Source: Streptomyces sp. NBC_00224
GTDB lineage: Bacteria > Actinomycetota > Actinomycetes > Streptomycetales > Streptomycetaceae
Assembly (NCBI RefSeq): GCF_041435195.1
Contig: NZ_CP108106.1
Span: 248,001-312,000 of the forward strand
Direction: 5' to 3'
Length of the DNA stretch: 64,000 bases
Made by a program: the position numbers and the translations under genes. Shown here piece after piece: positions 19,576-28,605 of the stretch (within the stretch, counting starts at the first letter, position 1; the number at the start of each line of letters is the position of its first letter). The notes beneath the pieces were generated by a model that saw only the letters and a list, made by a program, of their open reading frames with translations, did no database searches and had not been told where the DNA came from.

Positions 19576-19712
19576 CGGGCCGCCCGGCAACCAGCCGATC
19601 CTTTAGGTCCGAGCCAGGCGGTCAAGGATGAGCGCAGCTCATCGTGGTAGCGACGCCGAAGGCGTCCTTGACGGCCTGGCTCGGACCGGACACTTCACAG
19701 CCGGGCGGCCCG
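19576..19712. repeat. Long imperfect palindrome (137 bp) with two nested stem pairs
   Basis: An outer 13-bp perfect pair (CGGGCCGCCCGGC at 19576-19588 with its complement at 19700-19712) and an inner 23-bp pair with one mismatch (19606-19628 with 19665-19687) are separated by unequal spacers. The loop contains two more small hairpins (GATGAGC/GCTCATC and GACGCC/GGCGTC). It could be a MITE-like remnant, a transcription barrier or a structured RNA. Confidence 0.75.
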
Positions 19713-19779
19713 TCTCTCTCCCGCTCACTCAGATCGCACGAACGAGCGGCGACGACGGAGCAGGTCTGGGGAATTGCAT

Positions 19780-21473
19780 GGTTCAGGCCGCGATTCCGTG
19801 AATCCCCAGGTGGATGCGTGAGTGCGGGAACGTTTCTCGTGGGGATTGCCCCGGTATGGGAGCTGTGGCGATCGAGGATGTGCTGTTTCCCGGGATCGAT
19901 GTTCAGGTCACGGCGGTGCACGCCGCGATGGACGGAGTTGTCGTCGAGGCGGAGGCGTGCGGGAGTCCGCCGAGCTGTCCGAGCTGCGGCTCGTCAGGAC
20001 GTCGCGTGCACTCCCGCTACCGGCGTCGATTATCCGAACGCCCGGTGGCGGGACGGCCGTTGATGGTCTCCTTGCGGGTACGGCGGTTCTTCTGCGACCG
20101 GCCCGGGTGTCGACGGCGGACGTTCGTCGAGCAGGTACCCGAGCTCAGCGAGCGATACCGGCGCCACAGCGTCGGACTGCGGCAGTGGATGCGGGCCGTC
20201 GCGACGTTCCTCGGCGGGCGCCCCGGTCAACGGCTGTGCCAGAGACTGCAGTTCCCCACCCGGTCGCACCCACCTGCTGAATCTGCTCACCGCGCCGGCG
20301 ATCCCGGCCCGGGCACCTCAAGTGCTCGGCGTCGACGAGTTCGCCTTCCGCAGGGGATGGCGCTACGGCACCGTGCTGGTCGACGTGGAGGCGGCCCGGG
20401 TGGTCGATGTCCTCCCCGACCGGGACGCGGCGACCTTCATCGCCTGGCTGCACCAACACCCCGGCGCCGAGATCATCTGCCGGGATCGGGCCACCGCCTA
20501 CTCCACCGCGATCCGCGAAGCCGCCCCCGACGCCCAGGAGATCGCGGACCGCTGGCACCTGCTCCATAACCTCTCCGCCGCGGTCGAGAAGACCTGCCAC
20601 CAGCACCGCCCCTGCCTGCGCAAACGCGCCGACGAGAACGAGTAGCCACACCCCGGAAGATCATCAATCCGCTACCGCCGCCCGCTCTGCCGCCCACGAA
20701 GATGGCCCTCCGCACCGTTGACCGGTACTCCGACATCCACCGCCTACTCGGCGAAGGATGCTCCGTCTCCGAGACCGCCCGCCGCCCGCATCTGGACCGC
20801 AAGACGGTCCGCCACTTCCGCGACACCGACCTCGACACCCTGCTCGCCTCCTCCCGGATGGGGCGACCCAAGGGGGTACTTGAGCCCTACACTGCCCACC
20901 TCACCGAGCGGTTCACCGACGGCGTGACCAGCCCGATCGCGCTCTACCGCGAGATCAGGGAACGCGGCTATCAGGGCAGTGATATGCCCGTGCGTACCTA
21001 CGTCGCCGGGCTGCGGACGGGCACCGTGGAACCCGCCCGCGGCGCCATCCCCCGCCCACGCAAGATCACCACCTGGATCATGCTGCCCCGCGGAGCACTG
21101 ACACGCCAGGAGGAAGACGAACTCCTGGCCATACGCCTGGCCTGCCCCGATATCGCCCGGGCCTGCGACCTCGCCCGCACCTTCCACGACCTGCTCCAAC
21201 ACCGCCGCGGCCACCAGCTGTTGGCGTGGGTCCGCGAAGCCGAGCGGGACGCACCGCCGCCGATCGTCGCCTTCGCCCAGGGCCTGTGCCTCGATCTCGA
21301 CGCCGTCACCGCCGGCCTCACCCTCCCGTGGAGCTCAGGCATCGTCGAGGGCCACGTCAACCGCATCAAGACCATCAAGCGACAGATGTACGGCCGAGCC
21401 TCATTCCGACTCCTCCGCACCCGGATCCTGCTTCGATCATGACCTGGGGATTCACGGAATCGCGGCCTGAACC
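19780..21473 (+). mobile_element. ISL3-family insertion sequence with 32-bp inverted repeats and 8-bp target duplication
   Basis: Perfect terminal inverted repeats of 32 bp (begin GGTTCAGGCCGCGATTCCGT) occupy 19780-19811 and 21442-21473. The element is flanked on both sides by AATTGCAT (19772-19779 and 21474-21481), an exact 8-bp duplication as expected for ISL3. The element is 1694 bp and holds one transposase gene, now broken by two frameshifts. Its ends are perfectly kept, so it could still be mobilised by a related transposase in trans. Confidence 0.92.
19856..21442 (+). pseudogene. ISL3-family transposase with two frameshifts
   Basis: N-terminal part: zinc-finger-like CPSCGSSGRRVHSRYRRRLS and CDRPGCRRRTF. 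After RLCQRLQFPT (about 20260) one extra C in a C-run shifts the frame; the text resumes GRTHLLNLLTAPAIPARAPQ and VLGVDEFAFRRGWRYGTVLV (DDE domain). A second shift near 20640 follows CLRKRADENE; the C-terminal part starts near MALRTVDRYSDIHRLL (20702) and ends SGIVEGHVNRIKTIKRQM. All domains are present, so the decay is recent. Confidence 0.88.
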
Positions 21474-21481
21474 AATTGCAT

Positions 21482-21843
21482 GACCGCTGACACCCCGGTT
21501 GTCCGCTGCCTGTGCGCCGTTCCGTACCGGGGCCCCGGTAGTTCTCGCCGGAAAACAACGCTAAAGGAATGGTCCACAGGTCAGCGCGTAGGTTCCACAG
21601 GGCGTGCCAGAGCTCGTTAGGTGCGGCCGTAGCGTCGTGCCCGACACGAGAGCCGGGCCCTCAGCCTGCCCCAACCCTCAAAGACCTCATCTCGCAAACA
21701 CAGAGCGTCAGCACACCGGCGAGGCTCATGAACGATCGAGGCTAGCTTTCGGACGATCCCGGGTTGAGGGGGGATCGGCACCGGCGGGCTATCGGGACAC
21801 CTCGGTTTCTGACGGCCGACGTGGAGGGAATGTCAGCTCCCCG
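21482..21843. other. Non-coding flank of the lanthipeptide locus
   Basis: Contains the left inverted IS-end-like sequence (21524-21564). No gene is supported between it and the end of the LanM gene. Confidence 0.5.
21524..21564 (+). repeat. Left member of an inverted repeat pair bracketing the lanthipeptide locus
   Basis: Reads GTACCGGGGCCCCGGTAGTT followed by CTCGCCGGAAAACAACGCTA. Its reverse complement is present at 26088-26128 with about four substitutions and two single-base gaps. The layout (GC-rich outer part, AACAACGCTAA inner part) resembles IS terminal repeats. Confidence 0.75.
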
Positions 21844-24800
21844 TCACGGGTTACTCGATCCGGCGTACATGCCGGCCGAGAGGATTTGTGGGAGGACGGC
21901 CACCGACGCATCGGCAGTCTCCAGCAGCGCCAGCCCTACTCCTGACATTCCCTGGAACAGGCCCGGCGAATTGACTGAGGCATACATGCCATGGACATGC
22001 CGTTCACTCATCGTCCGCCGCTCGAGCGAGAGCGCGGCATCGAGCCACGTATGCTCTCCGAGCTCAGTTGCTGCTACTCGGAGGATCACAGCGCGTCCAA
22101 GGTTCCCGCAGCAGAGCGAGTCGGCCGAGAGCGTTGCGTCCGCGTCAGCCGTTGTGACCAGGGCGGTTAGCAGATCGGCTGATGTCTTGGCATCTGACGC
22201 GGCGGTCTGTCGCAGGCACATCCGGGCCAGAGCAATTCCTGGGGCACCGTGGCACCAGCTCACGGCGGAGTTCGTGCGGTTGGCCTCGGCGGAACGGAAG
22301 TCCGGCCAGTTTCCGTGGATTTCGTCAAAGGTGGTGCGTTCATATGCCAATGCCCGCCTCGCGCCCTCCGTGTACTGGAGGTGTCCAGTAGCGTCAGCGA
22401 GGAGCGCCAGCGCCGCAGCTATACCGCTGGCGCCGTGCGACAGGCCAGTGAGCGGTATGCTCCCGGGCCCGTCCGGGAGCCACCCGCCGGAGGAGTGCTG
22501 GTGCTCCAAAAGCAGTTGACCAGCGCATTCAGCGAGTGACACGGCCCGCGGGGTACCCAGACGCAGAAGGGGCCCGATGAGACCGGCGGCACCGAAGACG
22601 AGGTCAGTGCGTCCGTCCAGACGCAGTACTGCCTCGTCGCACCCGGATAGCATTTCGTCCCAGCCCTCAGGGCACGCCACCTCGGGCAGGATCTCCGAAA
22701 CGAGCGACAGCCCCAGGATGACTCCAGCCGATCCTATGATCCCGAGCGGTTGGTCGCGCCACCATCGTCTTTTCGTCTCGGCAGGGCACTCCCAAAGACG
22801 GCGTGGCACGTCGGCCAGCGCGCGCCGTGCGAGACGTCGGTAGTCTTCCGAGCGGGGCAGCTCCTGGAGGGACAGGGCGGCCAGGAACAGGGCGATGCCG
22901 ACCCGTCCGCCGTAGAGCGATAGCCCGAGTGGACCGAACCGCTGTGTCTGGAGGTCCTGCAGCACTTCGGTGCCCAACCACTCGGAGTAGTCCGATCCAT
23001 CGTCGAACGCGGTGTCAAGGAGGAGGTTGCCGATTCGCTCTGCCTCGCCGACCGAATCGAGTACCTGGTTCGACCGTGGTGTCAGACGGATAGCCTGCGA
23101 TGTCGATCCGGCCGACTTGTGATGCTTGGCAAGGACTGCACCTCGCACCAGTTGGGCCTGGAAGTCGATGGCCTGCTGATCGAGGCTCGCGACCTTGCGG
23201 CGGGCTGTGTCACAGCCAGACGCGCCCAAAAAGTCGGAGATCTCAGAACCGTCGGGGAGTGGGAGGCGAACATCATCGACGGGCATCTCAAAGAACGGCA
23301 CGTCCAGCTCGTACATTTGCGCCACTTCGGCGTGGAAGAGCCGCCAGTTCGCGGGGCGCTCGGAGCTGCGCAGGTAGCTTTTGGCGAGCGTCTCAAGAAC
23401 CAGGCGTTGTCGCAGCCAGGAAGTCAGCGCGACAGGGTCGGCTTGCTGCTCGCGCAACCACGCGTAGATCCAGGTGGGCCTCACCACCAGGCGTCGGCGC
23501 AGGCCAGCGAATCTGGATAGGTGGCCGCTGACGCCGACCCAGCTCTCGCGGTCTGCTTCGGCTGTGTGCAGCTGATCGACGAACCCGTCGATCAGCTCCT
23601 CGACGAAATCGGCAATCCGATTGCGGTCTCCGGGCTGTGCGGGTGACGACGTCGGGACGTTGGCCGCCCGCTCGCAGGTGCCGACGAGCATTGCGTCGGT
23701 GTTCCCGTACGTCCACCCCTGCGCCTTTGACTGCTCGGCAGCCGGAGGTTCGATGCCCAGGGCACTGACATCGCGCGCGAGTCGCCGTCGTCCGACGACC
23801 TGCCACTGGGGCAGGATGCCGAGGGCGGTCACAGAGTTCGCAACCCGTGCAGCAAGATCAGAGTCGTCGTCACTTCCCCAGCCACCCAGCAAAGTCTCGG
23901 CATCCACGAGGTGCAGCTTGTCTCCGCGCGCGATGAGGTTCTCGTGGTGGCAGTCGTTGCAGCCGAGAAGGTACAAGATGGCCGTGAGCCGGCCGGCGTT
24001 CCGGTAGAAGCGGCTCAGTTCGGCGTCGTCGGCTGACGGCGTGTGTGAGACATACTCCATATAGCCATACTCAGGGCGGATCAGAACCGTCACACCACCC
24101 AGGGTGGCGTCGTCCGGCCTCGGCCGGGGGAGCTCACGAAGGAGATCCTGGAACACTTTGTCAATCGTAAGGTCCTTGGGCTTGTAGACGACAAGGTGCT
24201 TACTGCCTTGCGTTGGCGAGACCAGCTCTACGACTGCCACTGTCTGGCCTCCCCGGTGGGGATCGCTGAGGCCCGGTCGAAGCCCCCGGACCTGGACATC
24301 GGCGGGTAGTCCGAAGGCTGCGATGAGATCCCCGAAGTCTGCGTGAAGCCTGGAGAGGAACCGAGAGAAGTGCACAGTCCACTGCTCCACTGTCATCCGA
24401 AGGTGCTCGCCGAACACCGGATAGCGCTCGATGAACGATCTGAAGTCCTCGGCGCGAATCTCTTCAAGTAGCGTGCAGTAGAGGGTTCGCCGAGGACGCC
24501 CCTGCCTTGTGGGGTCCCCCAAGTGGGCGAAGACCACGTCGGACGGCGTACGACGGGACGTGAACTCCTTCCACAGCACCTTCTCCCCCACCCCGGCCAG
24601 CCGAGAGACGAGGTCGCTGATAAGAGCCTGTCGGAAGGGGTCTTCATATGTGCCGGTGGGTGGGAGATCCAGCCCCAATCCGGCGGGCACGTCCTCATCA
24701 AGAGCGTCGAGGAGGCGGATCAGTGCTCCGTCCGCGATCCCGAGCCAAAGGTCGGCGAACGGCACGGTCGCCATCTCTCCAAGGTCTGTCTCCTCGGTGA

Positions 24801-25059
24801 GTGGCGTCGCAGGCACAAGCCACCGACGGACAGGCCGGCCGAAACGGGCCAGTGACTCAGGGGGACGCGAGAAGACTGCCGCGGCTTCAGCCGGTGAAAG
24901 CTTGTCCCAGGCCAGGCGCCTGTCCAAGAGCGAGGGCTCCTCGACTCCCGTGACGCGAAGCCACTCTTGCCGCCACTCCTGGGACGTTTCGTCTGAGCAA
25001 CACCTGTCCGCGGCGTGCTCACTTGGCCACGCTCCGGCCACATCAGCCCGCCGTTCCAC
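21844..25059 (-). CDS. lanM: Class II lanthipeptide synthetase (LanM), CCG zinc-ligand type
   Basis: 1071 residues. Residues about 200-560 form the DUF4135 dehydratase with YKPKDL and the kinase-like block GCNDCHHENLIARGDKLHLV followed by DAETLL. Residues about 690-1071 form the LanC-like cyclase with GLSHGASGIA, WCHGAPGIA (Cys936) and LCCGNLGRA (Cys983, Cys984). Normal LanM/LanC proteins have Cys-Cys-His zinc ligands (CHG); here the third ligand is Cys, as in the ProcM-like CCG group known for substrate tolerance. The enzyme dehydrates Ser/Thr and adds Cys thiols to form (methyl)lanthionine. GTG start with AGAGGAG about 10 bases upstream. The precursor gene ends 35 bases before it, so both form an operon. 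No transporter or protease gene is beside it. Confidence 0.93.
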   Translation of the reverse strand: MERRADVAGAWPSEHAADRCCSDETSQEWRQEWLRVTGVEEPSLLDRRLAWDKLSPAEAAAVFSRPPESLARFGRPVRRWLVPATPLTEETDLGEMATVPFADLWLGIADGALIRLLDALDEDVPAGLGLDLPPTGTYEDPFRQALISDLVSRLAGVGEKVLWKEFTSRRTPSDVVFAHLGDPTRQGRPRRTLYCTLLEEIRAEDFRSFIERYPVFGEHLRMTVEQWTVHFSRFLSRLHADFGDLIAAFGLPADVQVRGLRPGLSDPHRGGQTVAVVELVSPTQGSKHLVVYKPKDLTIDKVFQDLLRELPRPRPDDATLGGVTVLIRPEYGYMEYVSHTPSADDAELSRFYRNAGRLTAILYLLGCNDCHHENLIARGDKLHLVDAETLLGGWGSDDDSDLAARVANSVTALGILPQWQVVGRRRLARDVSALGIEPPAAEQSKAQGWTYGNTDAMLVGTCERAANVPTSSPAQPGDRNRIADFVEELIDGFVDQLHTAEADRESWVGVSGHLSRFAGLRRRLVVRPTWIYAWLREQQADPVALTSWLRQRLVLETLAKSYLRSSERPANWRLFHAEVAQMYELDVPFFEMPVDDVRLPLPDGSEISDFLGASGCDTARRKVASLDQQAIDFQAQLVRGAVLAKHHKSAGSTSQAIRLTPRSNQVLDSVGEAERIGNLLLDTAFDDGSDYSEWLGTEVLQDLQTQRFGPLGLSLYGGRVGIALFLAALSLQELPRSEDYRRLARRALADVPRRLWECPAETKRRWWRDQPLGIIGSAGVILGLSLVSEILPEVACPEGWDEMLSGCDEAVLRLDGRTDLVFGAAGLIGPLLRLGTPRAVSLAECAGQLLLEHQHSSGGWLPDGPGSIPLTGLSHGASGIAAALALLADATGHLQYTEGARRALAYERTTFDEIHGNWPDFRSAEANRTNSAVSWCHGAPGIALARMCLRQTAASDAKTSADLLTALVTTADADATLSADSLCCGNLGRAVILRVAATELGEHTWLDAALSLERRTMSERHVHGMYASVNSPGLFQGMSGVGLALLETADASVAVLPQILSAGMYAGSSNP

Positions 25060-25094
25060 GCCGCTGCTCCTCTGCTCGACCCGTCGTGTTTGAA

Positions 25095-25442
25095 TCAGAT
25101 AGGGACGGTACCGGTACCACAGCCTGGGCCTTCAGCCGTCAGGCCCTCCGTGTCCCAGACTGAGGTCTCCACCCAACAGCAGGTGAGCAGGCAGCAGGCG
25201 CTCTCGATCTCCTGGTGACTCGGCGTGACGAACCGATTGAGCCCGGCCTCGTCGAGCGTCAGGTCGAAGCCGTATTCCGCGGCAATGCCCTTGAGCGACT
25301 CAAGGTTCTCCCGGTTGGCCCGTCCGAGCTCGCTCTTAACCTCCTCTGTACGGGCAGCCACCTGTTGCTCGGCCTCTTCAACCCGACGTCTCAGCTCCTG
25401 ATCGGAGTTCAACCGGGCTACGAACTGATCCAGCTGAGTCAT
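25095..25442 (-). CDS. lanA: Lanthipeptide precursor with Nif11-type leader
   Basis: 115 residues from the ATG at 25442 (GAGAGG eight bases upstream; another ATG six codons earlier is less well placed). Residues 1-70 match the Nif11-type leader: MTQLDQFVARLNSDQELRRR, a charged helix, then LKGIAAEYGFDLTLDEAGL. The C-terminal core from about residue 81 contains CCLLTCCWVETSVWDTEG and ends GPGCGTGTVPI: five Cys (83, 84, 88, 89, 108), one Ser and six Thr. There is no double-glycine site; cleavage may be near ESA/CC. Gene order precursor then LanM, 35-base gap. The core resembles no lanthipeptide I know. Confidence 0.85.
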   Translation of the reverse strand: MTQLDQFVARLNSDQELRRRVEEAEQQVAARTEEVKSELGRANRENLESLKGIAAEYGFDLTLDEAGLNRFVTPSHQEIESACCLLTCCWVETSVWDTEGLTAEGPGCGTGTVPI

Positions 25443-25504
25443 GACATCGGCCTCTCTCATGTGAGAACTGCCCTCTCAGACCACCGTAGATCCAATCGCT
25501 ACGG

Positions 25505-25970
25505 CTCGCACCCGGCCGGATCACCTTCGCCGAACGCAGGTACTCGCACCCCAGCCGGAACAGCAGGCTCGGCGCGTCGTGCTCCATCGCGCGGGCCAGC
25601 AAGAACTCGTCCAGCTCCTTGAGCTCGATGGTCTTCGGTGGCTTCCACCCCAGATACTCCGCGATCTCCCGCAGGTGATCGGTACGGTCTACTCACGCTC
25701 GCCGTAGCCCGCCAGATAGGCGACGCCGAGCCCAAGCTGGCGGGCGAGCCGGCCGACCGCCGCGAGCGGAGCGGCGGGCACATCGTCGGGAACGAAGCCC
25801 AGCCAGGGCAGGACAGACAGCTGCACAGCGGCGCCAAGCACATACTGGGCCCGCAGGAACGCCTCATCGGCCGGGGTAAGGGTGAAGTACCGGATCAGCT
25901 CGTCCTTGCCAATCGACGGGAACGACCGCAGGGCCTCCAGCTCCTCATCGCTGAAAACCCTCGTCGCCAT
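25505..25970 (-). pseudogene. Tn3-family transposase, N-terminal (DUF4158) fragment, frameshifted
   Basis: Starts MATRVFSDEELEALRSFPSI and continues GKDELIRYFTLTPAD, the DUF4158 start of Tn3 transposases. After AYLAGYGERE a stop occurs; another frame continues EYLGWKPPKTIELKELDEFL and FRLGCEYLRSAKVIRPG, after which the match stops near 25507, immediately upstream of the lanthipeptide precursor. About 150 of some 1000 residues remain. The junction suggests the lanthipeptide DNA was joined to or inserted in a Tn3 element. Confidence 0.82.
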
Positions 25971-26087
25971 CCGCCCGCCCTCCCGTCACCATCACCCGGT
26001 CAGCCCAACGAGCCACCATGCGCCCAGCAACGGGCCACGGCCCGTCCTTCCCCGAGATCACCCCAGATCAGGCGGAGTCTCGCGGGC

Positions 26088-26128
26088 TTAGCGTTGTTTT
26101 TTCGGCGCGAACTACTGGGACCCCGTAC
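26088..26128 (-). repeat. Right member of the inverted repeat pair
   Basis: Begins TTAGCGTTGTTTTTTCGGCG and ends near GGGACCCCGTAC; reverse-complementary to 21524-21564. Together they enclose LanM, the precursor and the Tn3 fragment (about 4.6 kb). Confidence 0.75.
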
Positions 26129-26137
26129 CATCCGCTG

Positions 26138-26392
26138 GTGATATTCCGTCCTCTCTCCACGCCACGCCTAGTGGCAGCCGTGCTCACCGTGACGGCCGCC
26201 ATCGTCGCGTTCGGGTCGTGGGTGCCGTGGCCGGTCTACGACTCATCGTGCGTCGTCTACTCCGGGTCCTACGTCCCTATGAGTGCGCCGAAGGCCGAGG
26301 TCGACACCGCCGTGCAGCGGCGCTACGACGAGGCCCTCGGCGACGGCGCGTGCGGGCCCAAGCGGGCGCGCTTCCACAACTGGACTCGGTGA
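26138..26392 (+). CDS. Small single-TM hypothetical protein
   Basis: 84 residues from a GTG at 26138: one hydrophobic segment (LVAAVLTVTAAIVAFGSWV) followed by a short extracytoplasmic part with two to three Cys (SSCVVYSG, GACGPK) and an end RFHNWTR. No family recognised. It begins 10 bases outside the inverted repeat, and the IS3 element starts 20 bases after its stop. Confidence 0.5.
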   Translation: MIFRPLSTPRLVAAVLTVTAAIVAFGSWVPWPVYDSSCVVYSGSYVPMSAPKAEVDTAVQRRYDEALGDGACGPKRARFHNWTR

Positions 26393-26428
26393 GGTCGGGT
26401 CTGCTGCAGATTTAGGTGACAAGTGTGG

Positions 26429-27313
26429 TCACGCGGCCTGGACGGCCGGTGTGGTCATGACGGTCTCGAATTCGACGGGGGTCAGCCGGCCGAGCGAGGC
26501 TTGTCGGCGACGGCGGTGGTAGGTCTTCTCGATCCAGGTCACGATCGCGATCCGCAGTTCCAGGCGAGTTGCCCACGTCCGGCGGTCGAGAACGTTCTTC
26601 TGTGGCAGGCTGACGAAGGACTCCATGGCCGCGTTGTCGCCTGCCGCACCGACCCGCCCTATCGAGCCGACCATCCGGTGGCCGTCGAGCGCCCGGACGG
26701 ACTTCCGTGACCGGAACTGTGATCGGCGATCGGTGTGCAGGACACACCCGGCGACACCGTCACGTCGGGCAACAGCGTTGCCCAGAGCCGCGACGGCCAG
26801 GCGGGACTTCATCCGTGCGTCGATCGAGTAGCCCACGATCCTCCGGCTGAAGACATCCTTGATCGCGCAGAGATACAACTTCCCTTCCGCTGTGGGATGT
26901 TCGGTGATATCGGCGAGCCACAGACGGTTCGGTCCGGCCGCGGTGAAGTCACGCTGGACGAGGTCGTCGTGCACCGGCGGGCCAGCCTTCTTGGTCCGGC
27001 CACGTCTCTTGCCGAACACGCTCCACCAGCGGTTGTCCCGGCAGAGCCGCCACGCGGTCCGGTCCGCCATGACCGCCCCCGCAGCGCGGGCTTCGTCGGC
27101 CAGGAACCGGTAGCCGAACTCAGGATCGTCGCGGTGGGCGTCGAACAGGGCATTGGCGCGAGCGGCCCGTTCGAACTCGGCCTCGGTCACCGGCTTGTCG
27201 AGCCAGCGGTAGTAGGGCTGTCTGGCCAGCTTGCGGACCCGGCACGTGACCGTGACGGGGATTCCGCCCGCGGCCAGCTCGTTCACGAGCGGGTAGATCC
27301 TTTTCCCGGCAGG
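26429..27313 (-). CDS. IS3-family transposase orfB (DDE domain), expressed by -1 frameshift from orfA
   Basis: Begins GKRIYPLVNELAAGGIPVTV in the overlap with orfA. Integrase core: NRLWLADITEHPT (first Asp), VLHTDRRSQFRSRK (second Asp; the usual HTDRG has become HTDRR), and GAAGDNAAMESF (Glu). End: ASLGRLTPVEFETVMTTPA. The sequence GGGAAAAGG at the overlap (about 27305) is a plausible slippery site. Gly-to-Arg after HTDR is unusual and may reduce activity. Confidence 0.82.
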   Translation of the reverse strand, partial: PAGKRIYPLVNELAAGGIPVTVTCRVRKLARQPYYRWLDKPVTEAEFERAARANALFDAHRDDPEFGYRFLADEARAAGAVMADRTAWRLCRDNRWWSVFGKRRGRTKKAGPPVHDDLVQRDFTAAGPNRLWLADITEHPTAEGKLYLCAIKDVFSRRIVGYSIDARMKSRLAVAALGNAVARRDGVAGCVLHTDRRSQFRSRKSVRALDGHRMVGSIGRVGAAGDNAAMESFVSLPQKNVLDRRTWATRLELRIAIVTWIEKTYHRRRRQASLGRLTPVEFETVMTTPAVQAA

Positions 27314-27591
27314 TGTGCCTGGGACAGGTAGGCCGCGGCCCGGCGCAGAACCTCGTTCTCCTGCTCCAGCAGCTTGATCCGCCGGCGTGCTTCCCGCAGT
27401 TCTGCGCTCTCCTGGCTGGTCGTTCCGGGCTTGCTCCCGTCGTCGATGTCCGCCCGGCACATCCACTTCCACAGCGTCATCGCGTGAACCCCGAAGTCGG
27501 CGGCCACCTGCTCGACCGTCACGCCCGGGCCGCGGTTCCTCGCGACCCGCACGACGTCCTCGCGGAACTCTTCCGGACAAGGCTCGGGCAC
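27283..27591 (-). CDS. IS3-family transposase orfA (HTH protein)
   Basis: About 102 residues from the GTG at 27591 with AAGGA upstream. Reads VPEPCPEEFREDVVRVARNR, VTVEQVAADFGVHAMTLWKW and a leucine-zipper tail ELREARRRIKLLEQENEVLR, the standard IS3 HTH plus zipper. It overlaps orfB. Confidence 0.82.
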   Translation of the reverse strand: MPEPCPEEFREDVVRVARNRGPGVTVEQVAADFGVHAMTLWKWMCRADIDDGSKPGTTSQESAELREARRRIKLLEQENEVLRRAAAYLSQAHLPGKGSTRS

Positions 27592-27826
27592 AGCGACATC
27601 CTTCCCACCCACCCCACAGGGCAAGCCAGTTCAGATGTCACCCGATCGTGCAGCAGACCCGTCCGGTGTGGCTTGAGAAGCGATTCCCAAACCGAGGGAC
27701 ACGACCGTCGCTCGAACTTCCGTGTGCATCAGGCTCGTTCGGGTGATCGCTTCGTGGCCGGCGCATAGAAGAAGGGCTCCTGCACAGTTCGGTGATCTCG
27801 AGTCAACGAACCATCAGGAGGCCCTG

Positions 27827-28605
27827 GTGTCCCACTGTGCCGTGTTCGCTCCGTCCGCGTCCAGCTCCGGCATGTCGTGCGATTGCATCGCACACCGGCT
27901 CGGGAATGCCGCTGACCAGCCCGACCGGACCCGCCGCTACGGCTCCGACCTGACCGACGCGGAGTGGGTGATCGTGCGGCCGCTGCTGCCGGTCCCGTCC
28001 TGGCTGAACGGACGCGGCGGCCGCCCGGAGGGCTATTGCCACCGGCAGATGATCGACGCCGTGCGCTACCTGGTCACCGAGGGTGTGCGCTGGGTCAGCC
28101 TGCCCGCCGACTTCCCCAAGTGGCGGGCGGCATATCGGTTCTTCCGCCGCTGGCGCGACAACGACTACATCAAGGAGCTCTACGGCCGACTGCGCAAGAT
28201 GCTGCGCGAACTGGCCGGCAAGAAGGAGGATCCCACCGCCGCGATCATCGACTCGCAGTCGGTCAAGGCCGACGCCACCGTCGGCGCCACTACCTGCGGC
28301 TACGACGCCGGAAAGAGGATCAACGGGCGCAAGCGACACATCGCCGTGGACACCCTGGGCCTGCTGCTAGCCGTGATCGTCACCGCCGCGTCGGTCAAGG
28401 ACAACGACGCCGGCCGCGACCTCCTTGAACAACTGCGCGCCGAACACCACCGCATCACCCTGGTCTGGGCCGACGGCGGCTACACCGGCTGGCTGGTCGT
28501 CTTCGCCCACGCCGTCCTGGCCCTCGCGCTGACCGTCGTCAAGCGCAGCGACGACGCCAAGGGATTCGTTGTGCTGCCGCGCCGCTGGGTCGTGGAGCGC
28601 AGTTT
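27827..28605 (+). CDS. IS5-like transposase, 5' exon (interrupted by group II intron)
   Basis: GTG start with AGGAGG five bases upstream. DDE motifs: AAIIDSQSVKADATVG (first Asp), LVWADGGYTG (second Asp) and RRWVVERS (Glu). The exon ends two bases into the codon after VVERS, exactly where the intron starts with GTGCG. Joined to 31025, the codons read S-F-S-W-L-I-R, in frame to a normal C-terminus. So the transposase is intact if the intron splices. Confidence 0.85.

Larger units (their letters stand above)
26412..27642 (-). mobile_element. IS3-family insertion sequence
   Basis: Two overlapping minus-strand frames (orfA, orfB) of IS3 type are bounded by GGTGACA (26412-26418) and its complement TGTCACC (27636-27642), which probably mark the inverted termini; internal match of the ends is weak and no target duplication was seen. 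Length about 1.23 kb is right for the family. Confidence 0.75.

Noticed and set aside
22577..24855. Plus-strand frames inside the LanM gene
   Set aside because: Antisense shadows of a confidently identified gene.
26412..27642. Target-site duplication of the IS3 element
   Set aside because: Flanking bases on the two sides do not match.
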